Under the pieces are notes generated by a model. It was not told the origin of the DNA and ran no database searches. It was given only the letters and a program-made list of their open reading frames with translations. Both the position numbers and the translations under genes were made by a program. Positions 51,310 to 59,957 of a stretch of DNA of 64,000 nt are shown here, in pieces. This DNA comes from Alteromonas gilva (lineage in GTDB: Bacteria; Pseudomonadota; Gammaproteobacteria; Enterobacterales; Alteromonadaceae), in contig NZ_JAQQXP010000001.1 of the NCBI RefSeq assembly GCF_028595265.1, positions 1,116,001 to 1,180,000 on the forward strand. The letters run 5' to 3'. Position 1 is the first letter of the stretch. The number at the start of each line of letters is the position of its first letter.

Positions 51310-51324
51310 TTTTACATAGCGAAA
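51310..51324 (+). promoter_or_regulatory. Regulon motif before the TonB receptor
   Basis: TTTTACATAGCGAAA; 14 of 15 match to the consensus. It ends 15 bp before the -35 box of the promoter below. Confidence 0.75.
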
Positions 51325-51339
51325 CAACATTCCAATATA

Positions 51340-51368
51340 TTGACACTTGTTTTCGCAAGTGTTAGTTT
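51340..51368 (+). promoter_or_regulatory. Promoter of the TonB receptor with an inverted repeat in the spacer
   Basis: TTGACA (51340-51345) and TAGTTT (51363-51368) are 17 bp apart. The spacer is filled by the perfect 7-bp inverted repeat ACACTTG / CAAGTGT (51343-51362, loop TTTTCG). A protein bound here would cover the promoter, giving a second layer of control. Confidence 0.6.
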
Positions 51369-51436
51369 TGTGTTCAGCTGATAACATACTATTAACAATG
51401 CTTGTCGCAGACATGACTTGGACCAGAGGAAAAAAC

Positions 51437-53800
51437 ATGTGCACCACCAGTGTAAGTAGGAAGAACACCACACTTTTTAATTATTCGGCTGTAGCCCTGT
51501 GCTTGTCGGCGCTGTTGCAGCCCGTTCAGGCACAACAACAAGAACAGGAAAAGTCAAATAAGAGTACTGATAAGTTATTTGAAACCATCGAAGTGACCGC
51601 CCGTAAGCGGGTGGAGTCGATTCAGGACGTGCCGGTCTCAATTACCGCTTTTGGCGAAAGTCAGCTTGATGCGATGAAATTTCGCAATATGAACGATTTG
51701 TCGGTCGGTATCGCAAACGTCATGCTGGACGACGTAGGTACCGCCAGAGGTGTGGCGAACTTTTCGATTCGCGGCCTGGGCATTAACAGTTCGATTACCT
51801 CTATTGATCCTACGGTTGGGGTGTTCATTGATGGGGTGTTCATTGGCACCAATGGTGGTGTAGTGGTTGATATGTTTGATATCGCCAGGATAGAAGTGCT
51901 GCGCGGTCCACAGGGCATTTTGTTTGGCCGTAATGTTACCGGTGGCGCCATATTGATTACCACCAGGCAGCCCGAAGATGTGGTGAGCGGCAAAGTGCGC
52001 GCATCGGTAGCAGGCGGTGGCCCGGGTGGTTTAAATAAAACGGTGCAGGGGGCCATTAATATTCCACTGGCGGATAACCTCTACACCAAACTATCGGTGT
52101 ATCACAATGATGATGACGGTTGGTTTGAAAACAAATTTGATGGCAGTGATCATGGTGCGGTAAAACAAACCCTAATCCGCTCGACAACCCTCTGGGAACC
52201 CACCAGCGATCTCAGTTTTACCTTAAAATATGAAAATCTGGATTTAGATGGTGACGGCCCGTCTGGCCAGAACCATGTGAACGGGATGGGTATCAGCCCG
52301 ACCCTGGCATTTTCTGGTGGTCATCCGCTGGCGCCTTACGCGGTGACGTTTGACCGTGATAGTTTCGATATTGCCATTAACGAACCGGGATATCAGCAAA
52401 TCGAGACTGACTTGTTATCGCTGAATATGGACTGGGATGTGGGGGGCGGCACCATGACCTACATTTTTGGCTGGCGTGACTATTACTCGCCAACCCGCGG
52501 CGACATCGACGCTCAACCATTTACCCTGTTCCATTCCAATTCATGGACGACCAGTGAGCAATTCAGCCACGAACTGCGCTTTAACAAAGATATAGGCAAA
52601 GCCAATGTCACAGCAGGGCTTTACCACTACACCAATGACATGCTGTATCACGAACGTCGTGAGTTACCGTTAACCACGGTGATGGCAGATATTAATGCCG
52701 ACGGCACGCCGGATTTACTGGCAGCCGGTATTTATCAGGATGGCGGTGGTCTGCATGATACCAAGAGTGTAGGGGCTTTCACGGCGGTTGATTATGACTT
52801 GTCTGAGCAATGGACGGTGTCAGCCGGGCTACGCTATACGCGCGAAGAAAAAAGCGTGCAAATCGCGTCGATGAATTTGAACGTGAGCAGTATTAATTCT
52901 GGCTTTATCATTCCCCAGGGACCGGTTTGTAATATTTACGAATCCAATGACTGCGTATTTGACTTTACCGACAATAAAACCTGGAGCAACGTGTCACCCA
53001 AAGTCGGCGTTCGTTACGAACTCGATAGTGACACCAATCTCTTTGCCAGCTGGTCGAAAGGATTTCGTTCAGGGGGCTATAACCTGCGTAACACCGCTGA
53101 CATCAGCACGCCTGAGTTGAAAGAGGCCAACGGCCCGGGTCCATTTGATGAAGAAGAAGTTAATAACTACGAAGTGGGTTATAAGGGCGATACTGAGTGG
53201 GGCCGTTTTAATGCCGCCGCATTCATCACTAAAATAGATGATATGCAACGCGAGGTGAGCTTACCGGCACCGGATGGCTCGCTGGTACAAATCATCAAAA
53301 ACACCGCAGAAGCGACCCTCACCGGGATTGAATTTGACGGCATGGTGCGCATTACCAGTAACCTGGTTGCAATGTTTAATTTAGGCTTGATTGACGCCGA
53401 GTACGATGAGGTGATTTACGATCTCAATGGCGATGGTGTGGTGGATGGTGACGACAAAGCGCTGGAAATTCCCCGCGTGCCTGAAGTGACCTACAGCGTT
53501 GGGCTCAACTATGACCATGAAATCGTTGATTGGGGCATACTAACCAGCCGTATTAACTATTCGTATCGGGATAAAACGTTCTACACCGATAACAACCTGG
53601 GTTACATCGACGATCAGAAGATCCTCAATGCCGGCCTGGATTTTGAAACGGAAGACATGTCGTGGGTGGTAAGTATTTTTGGTAAAAATCTGCTCAACGA
53701 TGTAAAACAGGGCAATGATACCCAGCTTAGCTTTGGTACCTTCTCGCCACTGGCAAAAGGCCGCGAGATTGGCGTAGAAGTGACGTACTACTTTCAATAA
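51437..53800 (+). CDS. TonB-dependent outer-membrane receptor
   Basis: 787 residues from the ATG at 51437 (AGAGGA box upstream). Signal peptide with ALCLSALLQPVQAQQ; TonB-box-like FETIEVTARKR; plug domain (VPVSITAFGESQLDAMKFRN, GLGINSS, RIEVLRGPQGILFGRNVTGG); then a 22-strand barrel ending in VEVTYYFQ. It matches the large family that carries non-siderophore substrates (steroids, aromatics, complex organics). The regulon motif upstream and its position after the MFS gene suggest that it takes up the substrate of the local catabolic operons. Substrate not known. Confidence 0.95.
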   Translation: MCTTSVSRKNTTLFNYSAVALCLSALLQPVQAQQQEQEKSNKSTDKLFETIEVTARKRVESIQDVPVSITAFGESQLDAMKFRNMNDLSVGIANVMLDDVGTARGVANFSIRGLGINSSITSIDPTVGVFIDGVFIGTNGGVVVDMFDIARIEVLRGPQGILFGRNVTGGAILITTRQPEDVVSGKVRASVAGGGPGGLNKTVQGAINIPLADNLYTKLSVYHNDDDGWFENKFDGSDHGAVKQTLIRSTTLWEPTSDLSFTLKYENLDLDGDGPSGQNHVNGMGISPTLAFSGGHPLAPYAVTFDRDSFDIAINEPGYQQIETDLLSLNMDWDVGGGTMTYIFGWRDYYSPTRGDIDAQPFTLFHSNSWTTSEQFSHELRFNKDIGKANVTAGLYHYTNDMLYHERRELPLTTVMADINADGTPDLLAAGIYQDGGGLHDTKSVGAFTAVDYDLSEQWTVSAGLRYTREEKSVQIASMNLNVSSINSGFIIPQGPVCNIYESNDCVFDFTDNKTWSNVSPKVGVRYELDSDTNLFASWSKGFRSGGYNLRNTADISTPELKEANGPGPFDEEEVNNYEVGYKGDTEWGRFNAAAFITKIDDMQREVSLPAPDGSLVQIIKNTAEATLTGIEFDGMVRITSNLVAMFNLGLIDAEYDEVIYDLNGDGVVDGDDKALEIPRVPEVTYSVGLNYDHEIVDWGILTSRINYSYRDKTFYTDNNLGYIDDQKILNAGLDFETEDMSWVVSIFGKNLLNDVKQGNDTQLSFGTFSPLAKGREIGVEVTYYFQ

Positions 53801-53833
53801 CAGTTAACGAAGGTTCTACACCTTAACAGACAG

Positions 53834-53863
53834 CGCGCGTGGCATCATCCATGCGCGTTTTTT
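53834..53863 (+). terminator. Rho-independent terminator of the TonB receptor
   Basis: GCGCGTGG / CCATGCGC-type stem (one mismatch) with a 6-nt loop, followed by TTTTTT, 34 bp after the stop. Confidence 0.85.
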
Positions 53864-54129
53864 GTGGTGAAAAATGCAGTCGGTAATTCGAGCAGGTCTG
53901 TGATTTATACCGACGGTAGATAGCCTTAGAAGTTATGTTCCCGATAGCGTTAACCAACGCAAGCATTGGGGGTTAACCAGGCTGTAAACGTGATGGTCGA
54001 TTCCGCTAAGCAACACGCCCATGCGTTAGCAGGCCTCTTTATGGAATCGCTGTCCTTCGATCAGCAGCTTTTAACTTATTATTTTAATTCGGGTGTCCTG
54101 GCAGTAAAATATTCACGATGATCGTAAAT
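53864..54129. other. Intergenic region, no gene seen
   Basis: Between the terminator and the hemolysin III gene (convergent). No motif or coding signal recognised; composition changes to AT-rich at about 54060. Confidence 0.4.
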
Positions 54130-55005
54130 CTATTCATTAAGGTGGTAAAAGTCTTCTCTATAATATTTAACTTTAATATTTTTGGGTTTAAGTTTTTCTG
54201 GAAATTCTTTTTTAATCCAAGCTTCAATGTCGTTAAATATTTCTTCTTTTGTGTAGGATTTAAAGATAATGTTTTCCGTGGTGAATTTAGCCCAAATAAA
54301 ATTAGGGTAATATTTTACAATAAGCACTAGCCTTGAACTTATTGGGATCTGTGAAAGTGTATAAATACCATAGAGATGCACAAGAGCAGCGGCAGAAACA
54401 AAGAGATGAAAAATTTCGTGAGCGTGAATAACTCCCTCTATTGGATTTGGCCATCTTAAAAAGTCGATTAGGGCACCTAAGGTATAAATAATACCACCCA
54501 GAAAAATTATTTTAACTGTTGCTATATGAATGTCTTTTACAAACCAAACTGTCAATAAACTCATCCACCCCATCCCTATAAAAAATGATAAGATCAACCA
54601 CTCGGGCATTTCTTCAAAATAGATTGCAGTTAATGTAAGTCCGGTAACCGCCAGGATCCAAATAAGAATGAGGGTCAACCAACGTTTATAGCCTCTTAAA
54701 AGGATTATTTGAAAAGGAGTAAAAGAGCCACTTATCATTAAATAAATGCCAGAGTGGTCCAAAATTTGTAGAACAAAATTACCTAGACTGCCATTTTCCA
54801 ACAGATGATATACTCCGGACATGGAAAAAAGAAAAACAGCACAAAATACATATAAACTGATCCCGGAAACTCGCAATGTATTTCCACGGGAATCAAAAAT
54901 AATTTTAAGTCCGACGATTAGAAAAATAACAGCTGTGATTAAGTGGCTCAAAGAGCTTATTGGTTCAGAAAGTCCGAGGATAGGTACAATTTGTTGTTTA
55001 AGCAT
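54130..55005 (-). CDS. Hemolysin III / PAQR family membrane protein, AT-rich, likely acquired
   Basis: 291 residues. The first ~215 residues have seven helices with family motifs: SSLSHLITAVIF, SGVYHLLE, LQILDHSGIYLMISGSFTPFQ, and the C-terminal HAHEIFHLFVSAAALVHLYGIY with zinc-type histidines. An extra 70-residue charged C-terminal tail (IFNDIEAWIKKEFPEKLKPKN) is unlike the shorter protein at 2275-2919. Base composition is much more AT-rich than its neighbours, and a solo IS256 end lies about 170 bp upstream, so horizontal gain is likely. Confidence 0.9.
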   Translation of the reverse strand: MLKQQIVPILGLSEPISSLSHLITAVIFLIVGLKIIFDSRGNTLRVSGISLYVFCAVFLFSMSGVYHLLENGSLGNFVLQILDHSGIYLMISGSFTPFQIILLRGYKRWLTLILIWILAVTGLTLTAIYFEEMPEWLILSFFIGMGWMSLLTVWFVKDIHIATVKIIFLGGIIYTLGALIDFLRWPNPIEGVIHAHEIFHLFVSAAALVHLYGIYTLSQIPISSRLVLIVKYYPNFIWAKFTTENIIFKSYTKEEIFNDIEAWIKKEFPEKLKPKNIKVKYYREDFYHLNE

Positions 55006-55176
55006 TAATTAAGGTTAACCTATCGCTTAAATTTAATCTATGATGATTTAATTAATTGATTTGAAATCAATGGTATGTATTTTTTTATGTGTAAATGGAG
55101 ATTTTAATTCAACGTTTTTTGATACGAATGATGTAATAACAAGCTCTTTCACCTGCTTTTTATACTCTCAGACAAG

Positions 55177-55300
55177 GGAGTGTGATAGTATCTGTGTAAG
55201 TGGCATTCTTATTTTTGTTGAAAAATACAGAAAGCCAATATCAGACAAACTTCTCGATCAGCTCCTTGATAGCTGTGAGGCATCCGATGACACCATCGCA
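55177..55300 (+). mobile_element. Solo left end of an IS256-family element
   Basis: A 29-bp inverted-repeat copy (55177-55205, ATCTGTGTAAGTGGC) and the first ~90 bp inside, including the start region of the transposase (MPISDKLIDQLLEG equivalent, here ESQYQTN.../PISDKLLDQLLDS in other frame), very similar to 6740-6870. The rest of the element is missing; a PHB-depolymerase-like gene starts within its last bases. Confidence 0.85.
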
Positions 55301-56240
55301 TAATATCAGTCATCTTTGTGCCCTTGAAAATTTTGGCTCAAATCCCGGCGCACTGCGTGCAGATATTTATATTCCAAGAAATTTCCCAAAAAACGGCCCG
55401 CTTGTCATTGTCTTGCATGGCAGCACACAGTCAGCCGAGATTTATAACATCGGGTCGGGCTGGTCCACACTTGCTGATGAATGCGGAATAGCGTTGTTGT
55501 TTCCGGGACAAAGGCGGTCTAATAACCCGCTTGGCAGTTTTAACTGGTTTGAGAGCGTCAATAGTCAGCGCGGCGCTGGCGAACCGCTGTCTATCAGTCA
55601 GATGATCAAGCAGGTAGTTGAAGAGCATCATGTCGATCCTTCCCGAGTGTTTATCACCGGAATGTCATCGGGCGGTGCCATGACGTCTGTGATGCTTGCT
55701 ACCTATCCGGAAGTATTCGCGGGAGGAGCGATCATCGCGGGGCTACCCTATCGCAGCGCAAATAATATGATGGAAGCATTCGCTCGCATGAAGGGGTTTG
55801 GAGGTCCATCGGATAAGAAGCTAAACGCATTGGTACGTGGCGCTTCGAAGTCGAACGGCCCTTGGCCAACTATCTCTATCTGGCATGGCGACAAGGATAC
55901 GACTGTTGATAGCTCGAATGCCGATGCCATCGCCCGGCAGTGGCAAAAGATCCATCAAGTCGAAGGAGCGCCAACACGTGTGGAGACGGTCAACGGCTTT
56001 CCCCGAAAGGTGTGGTGCAACCGCGATGGGCGAGTGTTAATTGAGGAATATACCATTGCGGCAATGGGTCATGGCACGCCGATCAGTGCAAAAGGTATCG
56101 AAGGACTTGGTGAGCCTGGAAAATACATGCTGGATGTTGGCATTTCATCAACCCGTCTTATAGCCAATTTCTGGGGGTTAACCCAGCCTGAGACAGCTGG
56201 CGTAACACAAAAAATAAGAACCACGAGCTCGTGTCTATAG
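55287..56240 (+). CDS. PHB depolymerase-type esterase (LpqC-like)
   Basis: 317 residues from the ATG at 55287; the longer frame would translate the IS256 remnant. An alpha/beta hydrolase with LVIVLHGSTQSAEIY (oxyanion), nucleophile Ser in FITGMSSGGAMTS, PYRSANNMMEAF, Asp in WHGDKDTTVDSSNA and His in MGHGTPIS. These are the features of intracellular/secreted short-chain PHB depolymerase relatives. No signal peptide is left; the normal N-terminus may have been cut when the IS end was joined, since the conserved part starts only at FGSNPGALRADIY (residue ~16). Substrate unproven; several relatives are polyester or feruloyl esterases. Confidence 0.87.
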   Translation: MTPSHNISHLCALENFGSNPGALRADIYIPRNFPKNGPLVIVLHGSTQSAEIYNIGSGWSTLADECGIALLFPGQRRSNNPLGSFNWFESVNSQRGAGEPLSISQMIKQVVEEHHVDPSRVFITGMSSGGAMTSVMLATYPEVFAGGAIIAGLPYRSANNMMEAFARMKGFGGPSDKKLNALVRGASKSNGPWPTISIWHGDKDTTVDSSNADAIARQWQKIHQVEGAPTRVETVNGFPRKVWCNRDGRVLIEEYTIAAMGHGTPISAKGIEGLGEPGKYMLDVGISSTRLIANFWGLTQPETAGVTQKIRTTSSCL

Positions 56241-56402
56241 CCTTTTAACCTGGTTAGTCACACCGGCAATCACTGGCGGAATGGCTCAATCAGTAGCTAA
56301 ATGCTGCGCGTCTGCATATGCGCAGAGTGGGTGTCTTAAGATGCTTAAACTGGCAGTGCGTGAGTACTGTATGTGTACTCACGATGCCATTGTTAACTTA
56401 AA

Positions 56403-57434
56403 CTAGTTAAAACCTTCTAACACTATCTTGCCTATTGAGCTCCCTGACTCGAGGATTTCGTGTGCTTTTAATATATTTTTGGCATTAATAGCCCCAAGGT
56501 TCTGGTTAACTGTGGTTTTGATGATGCCTTTGTCGATTAAGCTTGACACTTCGGTTAACAGTTGATGCTGGGCTATCATATCGTCGGTTTTAAACATGGA
56601 GCGGGTAAACATAAACTCCCAGTGCAGCGACAAACTTTTGCGTTTTAATTTGATGATGTCCAACGATTTGGGATCATCAATTAAGGCAATTTTGCCCATC
56701 GGTTTTAACACACTGACATAATCATCTAAATAAGTGTCTGAGTGGGTTAAGCTTGCGACATGCGTGACCGCACCAATATCCAAAGCTTCAATTTGGTCAA
56801 CTAACGGTTTGCTGTGATCGATAACGTAATCTGCCCCCAGAGATTTGACCCAGGCTTGCGTTGACTGGCGTGATGCCGTGGCAATGACCGTTACATTGGT
56901 GAGCTGTTTAGCCAGTTGGACCATAATGGAGCCAACGCCACCCGACGCACCTACAATTAGTAATACGTCATTACTCTCTTGTTGCACGCCTGCCTGTGGA
57001 TATTTTTCCAGCGCTAAATGTTCAAATAATAGCTCCCAGGCCGTGATGCTGGTTAACGGCATAGCCGCCGCTTCTGAGTCACTTAAACTCTTGGGTTTGT
57101 GCGCGACGAGGCGCTCATCAACCAGTTGATACTCGGCATTGCAGCCTTGCCGATTTAAATCACCGGCATAAAAGACCCTGTCACCCGGAGAAAATAATGT
57201 GACATCGTCACCGGTTGCGATCACTTCACCCACCGCGTCCCAACCTAAAACTTTATGGGAGTCGTCGGTCGATGAAACATTTTGCCGAATTTTAAAGTCG
57301 ACGGGGTTAACGGCGATGGAGTGGACTTTAATAAGTAAGTCACGCCCAGTCGCGACAGGCTTCTCAAGTTCAATATCAACGAGGGAATCTGAACTTAATT
57401 CGGGTGAAGAGTGTTTGTAACCAACAGCTTTCAT
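56403..57434 (-). CDS. Zinc-free alcohol dehydrogenase/quinone reductase (ZADH-type)
   Basis: 343 residues, MDR superfamily. IKVHSIAVNPVDFKIRQN, KVLGWDAVGEVIATG, AMPLTSITAWELLFE, cofactor loop IVGASGGVGSIMVQLAKQL, and YVIDHSKPL. No zinc ligand set. It reduces quinones or alpha,beta-unsaturated carbonyls with NADPH. Single gene. Confidence 0.92.
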   Translation of the reverse strand: MKAVGYKHSSPELSSDSLVDIELEKPVATGRDLLIKVHSIAVNPVDFKIRQNVSSTDDSHKVLGWDAVGEVIATGDDVTLFSPGDRVFYAGDLNRQGCNAEYQLVDERLVAHKPKSLSDSEAAAMPLTSITAWELLFEHLALEKYPQAGVQQESNDVLLIVGASGGVGSIMVQLAKQLTNVTVIATASRQSTQAWVKSLGADYVIDHSKPLVDQIEALDIGAVTHVASLTHSDTYLDDYVSVLKPMGKIALIDDPKSLDIIKLKRKSLSLHWEFMFTRSMFKTDDMIAQHQLLTEVSSLIDKGIIKTTVNQNLGAINAKNILKAHEILESGSSIGKIVLEGFN

Positions 57435-57808
57435 TTTATCTCCGCATAGTAATTTGTGTTAACTGGCATTCAGAATAGCGAGTGTATTATCAAATATAAA
57501 CAGCGTAACGGTTTGCAAAGATCATTCTTGAGTTAATCGCAGGGTGCGTTCTCTGCAACTGGAAAGACTGTTGCAGGGAGTATTATGGTTTTGTAGAGGA
57601 ATAGTAAAACCGTTGTATTTTGTTGGCCTCTCGCAGAGCCTCGGGTTGGAACTTCCGTGTTTACTTCAGATTCTTAAGTAATGAGAGTCGCAGGGCTGCA
57701 CTTAGCGCGGTCTGTAAACGATGCCGGTAGTAATGCAAAAAAAGCAAGAGAATATCTGGCTAACCCAGGCTTTATCAGCAGTCACTTTTGATGAAAAGAA
57801 GCAAGAAA
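57435..57808. other. Intergenic region, no gene seen
   Basis: 374 bp between the reductase start and the tRNA. No coding frame or motif recognised; the left part probably contains the reductase promoter. Confidence 0.4.
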
Positions 57809-57885
57809 TGGTGGCCCCACCCTGACTCGAACAGGGGACCTAACGATTATGAGTCGTGTGCTCTAACCAACTGAGCTATAGGGCC
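57809..57885 (-). tRNA. tRNA with anticodon CAU, probably tRNA-Ile2 (lysidine type)
   Basis: A full 77-nt cloverleaf with encoded CCA. Acceptor GGCCCTA / TGGGGCC, D arm with AGCTC..GAGC, anticodon stem ACGA / TCGT with loop CTCATAA, T arm CCCTG TTCGAGT CAGGG. A CAU anticodon means elongator Met, initiator Met or Ile2. The GGCCC acceptor start and CGACTCATAATCG anticodon arm look like E. coli tRNA-Ile2 rather than tRNA-Met, so it would need TilS modification. A 3'-half copy is at 18122-18170. Confidence 0.95.
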
Positions 57886-58151
57886 ATTCAGAGAGTTGTT
57901 ATGCGCTGTTTTCACAGGCGGGCGCAAGTATAAGCAGTTTTTTTATCGTTGTCACCCCATGTTGTAACGAGTTGATGTATTATTATACTGATAACGAAGA
58001 ATATTACCCAAACAACAGATAAATTTGGTTAAGGCAGTATTTTCGTTACTGACGTGACACGAGCAAGGTGCAAATAGTGTAAGAGTCTGCTATCTTTCAG
58101 CTACTTAAGTGTTCGTTAGCCATGGCTTGGCATTTGTATTGGGAGATAACA

Positions 58152-58481
58152 ATGACTGAAAAGCCTTTTTTGATCAGTGGCCGCAATACCATTATCCATA
58201 AAATCCGGAAATTTGATTTGCTGCTTATTAATGGCGACGATGTGCCGCCGGTTGTTGTCACCTTTCGGGGTATAAAACAGTACGAAGGTAAAATTCCTGA
58301 AAACAAGCGTGAAGCTAAAATGATGGATATGGAGCTGGTTGATGTTACCGCAAGCGATGTGTTTGGTGACGAGAAAACCCTCATCTTTGTACAAACGCTG
58401 AACGGTAAAGAGTATAAAATCGATTACTCCAAAGCTGGAACCTCGTTATTTATCCGGGTTCATCAGGACAGTATTTTTTAA
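58152..58481 (+). CDS. Hypothetical protein, small soluble
   Basis: 109 residues from the ATG at 58152 (GGGAG box 9 nt upstream). Polar, beta-rich looking: FDLLLINGDDVPPVVVTFRGIKQYEG and KTLIFVQTLNGKEYKIDYSKAGTSLFIRV. No signal peptide and no recognised family. Coding character is good and the start is well placed, so it should be real. Confidence 0.7.
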   Translation: MTEKPFLISGRNTIIHKIRKFDLLLINGDDVPPVVVTFRGIKQYEGKIPENKREAKMMDMELVDVTASDVFGDEKTLIFVQTLNGKEYKIDYSKAGTSLFIRVHQDSIF

Positions 58482-58576
58482 CATCGGCCATTGTACTGCA
58501 GCGTTGGTGAAAACCACTACGCTGCCAGCCTTTCGACCTAATCAGTAATGTTAGGTTGCCGGATACTATTGTATTG

Positions 58577-59239
58577 CTAACCCAGGTTTCCCCAGCCAAG
58601 CGGGTTTATTGAATTATATCCCTTTATTTTCTTCGGTCGGCCCTTAAGCTGCACATACTGTGGGGCGAAAATATCAAACTGACAAATATCCTTGGGGGTG
58701 GTTTCTGAAGGATTAACGTCGGAAACGATACCGGCATAGCGTAGCCCCTCAGCCACCAGTTCTGAACAAAACCATTGATTGAGCTTTTTGCGGTTGTAGG
58801 TTAGCCAGTTAAACCAGCGATGATCATCAAACACGTCGATGGCGGCACCAAATAATTGCCACACATCATACCCCTTACCATGTTGTTGGTGCAGAAAGTC
58901 ATGAAAGTGTTGCCAGTTATCCTGTAACTGCGCTTTTGCGTTATTGTGCAGGGGTAACCACCAGACATCTCCCTGGTAATGCTTAACCCGCTCGCTCACG
59001 TAGTTATACATGACGCCTTTTTTACCTTTAATCGACGTTGCCTCGATCATGGTTAAATCGTGGCGCCCCTGCTCTGTGGAATGGATGGCCGGGGTATCGA
59101 CCACCAGTGCCGTATGGGTGACCTGAGCACGGGTGGTAAATTTAGTCCAGCGAGAAAATAAGCTGGTGCCGCCAAACGCAATAATGTCGCCGGGCGCTAT
59201 CAGGTGTTTAATGTCATGGTAGTGTTGTTGGCTAAGCAT
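58577..59239 (-). CDS. YiiX-like permuted NlpC/P60 amidase
   Basis: 220 residues. The permuted papain-like order is visible: catalytic His comes first in TRAQVTHTALVVD (about residue 42) and the nucleophilic Cys later in WFCSELVAEGLRYAG (about 163). LIAPGDIIAFGG at the N-terminus is also characteristic. Such proteins cleave lipids or peptide/amide bonds in cell envelopes or are of unknown function. No signal peptide, so it may act in the cytoplasm. Confidence 0.8.
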   Translation of the reverse strand: MLSQQHYHDIKHLIAPGDIIAFGGTSLFSRWTKFTTRAQVTHTALVVDTPAIHSTEQGRHDLTMIEATSIKGKKGVMYNYVSERVKHYQGDVWWLPLHNNAKAQLQDNWQHFHDFLHQQHGKGYDVWQLFGAAIDVFDDHRWFNWLTYNRKKLNQWFCSELVAEGLRYAGIVSDVNPSETTPKDICQFDIFAPQYVQLKGRPKKIKGYNSINPLGWGNLG

Positions 59240-59490
59240 ACAGTTCCGTTTGCTGCTGAGCTACTTAAGTGAAAGCATTATGGCGGTCATTTAAACCCGC
59301 ATGCTGCTCCCCTTGCTCCCTCGCAGTGCCATTGAATGTTACAAAGTGTGTGGTACACACGACTAAACCCAGTCGTTTCCCGACCGTTTAACTGCAGTTA
59401 TATCCCGTTTGTCGCAAAATCTCAAATACACATGTTTTTAACGTTTTGATCGCAACCTTTTGATGCGCTGAGCCTACTGTATAGGTGCAA
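59240..59490. other. Intergenic region, no gene seen
   Basis: Divergent promoter region for the YiiX-like and DUF3718 genes; no other feature recognised. Confidence 0.4.
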
Positions 59491-59518
59491 AAGGAAGAAT
59501 TCTGATTGTTTCTTCCTT
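59491..59518 (+). promoter_or_regulatory. Leader hairpin of the DUF3718 gene
   Basis: AAGGAAGAA (59491-59499) is perfectly complementary to TTCTTCCTT (59510-59518) with a 10-nt loop, 31 bp upstream of the start. The left arm contains a ribosome-site-like GGAAGA. Possible RNA-level control. Confidence 0.5.
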
Positions 59519-59549
59519 CATTGGTAAGCAGCAATTTGAGGATAGCATC

Positions 59550-59894
59550 ATGCAAGTAATTAACAGAATAGTTCGGTCAGCAGTAGTGGTAGGTTTTGGT
59601 TCGGTAATGGCATTAAGCAGTGCGTCTGCTGTGCAGGCAGCGCCACTATCAAAAGATATGGAAGACAAGCTGGTTGCCGTATGTCAGGCCATTAAAGACG
59701 ATAACCGACTGGCGTTGCGACGCGCAGTAGACCGCAGCGGGGTGAAATATACGCAACTGGCCCGGGGGTTGGTTTGTGATGGTATGGATATGTATAGCTT
59801 TGCCATGCATCACGGCGCAGATAAAACGGGCAGTATTATTGCCGAGCGAACCCGTCTTGATGAGCAGTACAAAGGTATGATGGCCAGGCTGTAA
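59550..59894 (+). CDS. DUF3718 exported protein
   Basis: 114 residues with a GAGGAT box before the ATG. Signal peptide (SAVVVGFGSVMALSSASAVQAAP, cleaved after QAA near 31). The mature 80-residue part has two cysteines (LVAVCQAIKDD and GLVCDGMDM), probably a disulphide, and fits DUF3718 of Alteromonadales and Shewanella. Function unknown; periplasmic. A single transcription unit with a leader hairpin and a terminator. Confidence 0.85.
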   Translation: MQVINRIVRSAVVVGFGSVMALSSASAVQAAPLSKDMEDKLVAVCQAIKDDNRLALRRAVDRSGVKYTQLARGLVCDGMDMYSFAMHHGADKTGSIIAERTRLDEQYKGMMARL

Positions 59895-59913
59895 CGATTA
59901 TCCCACCCTGGAG

Positions 59914-59943
59914 TTGGGGCTGTGTTGCAGCAGCCCCTTTTTT
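59914..59943 (+). terminator. Rho-independent terminator of the DUF3718 gene
   Basis: GGGGCTG (59916-59922) / CAGCCCC (59931-59937), 8-nt loop, then TTTTTT. Confidence 0.88.
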
Positions 59944-59957
59944 AATCGGAGCAACGA

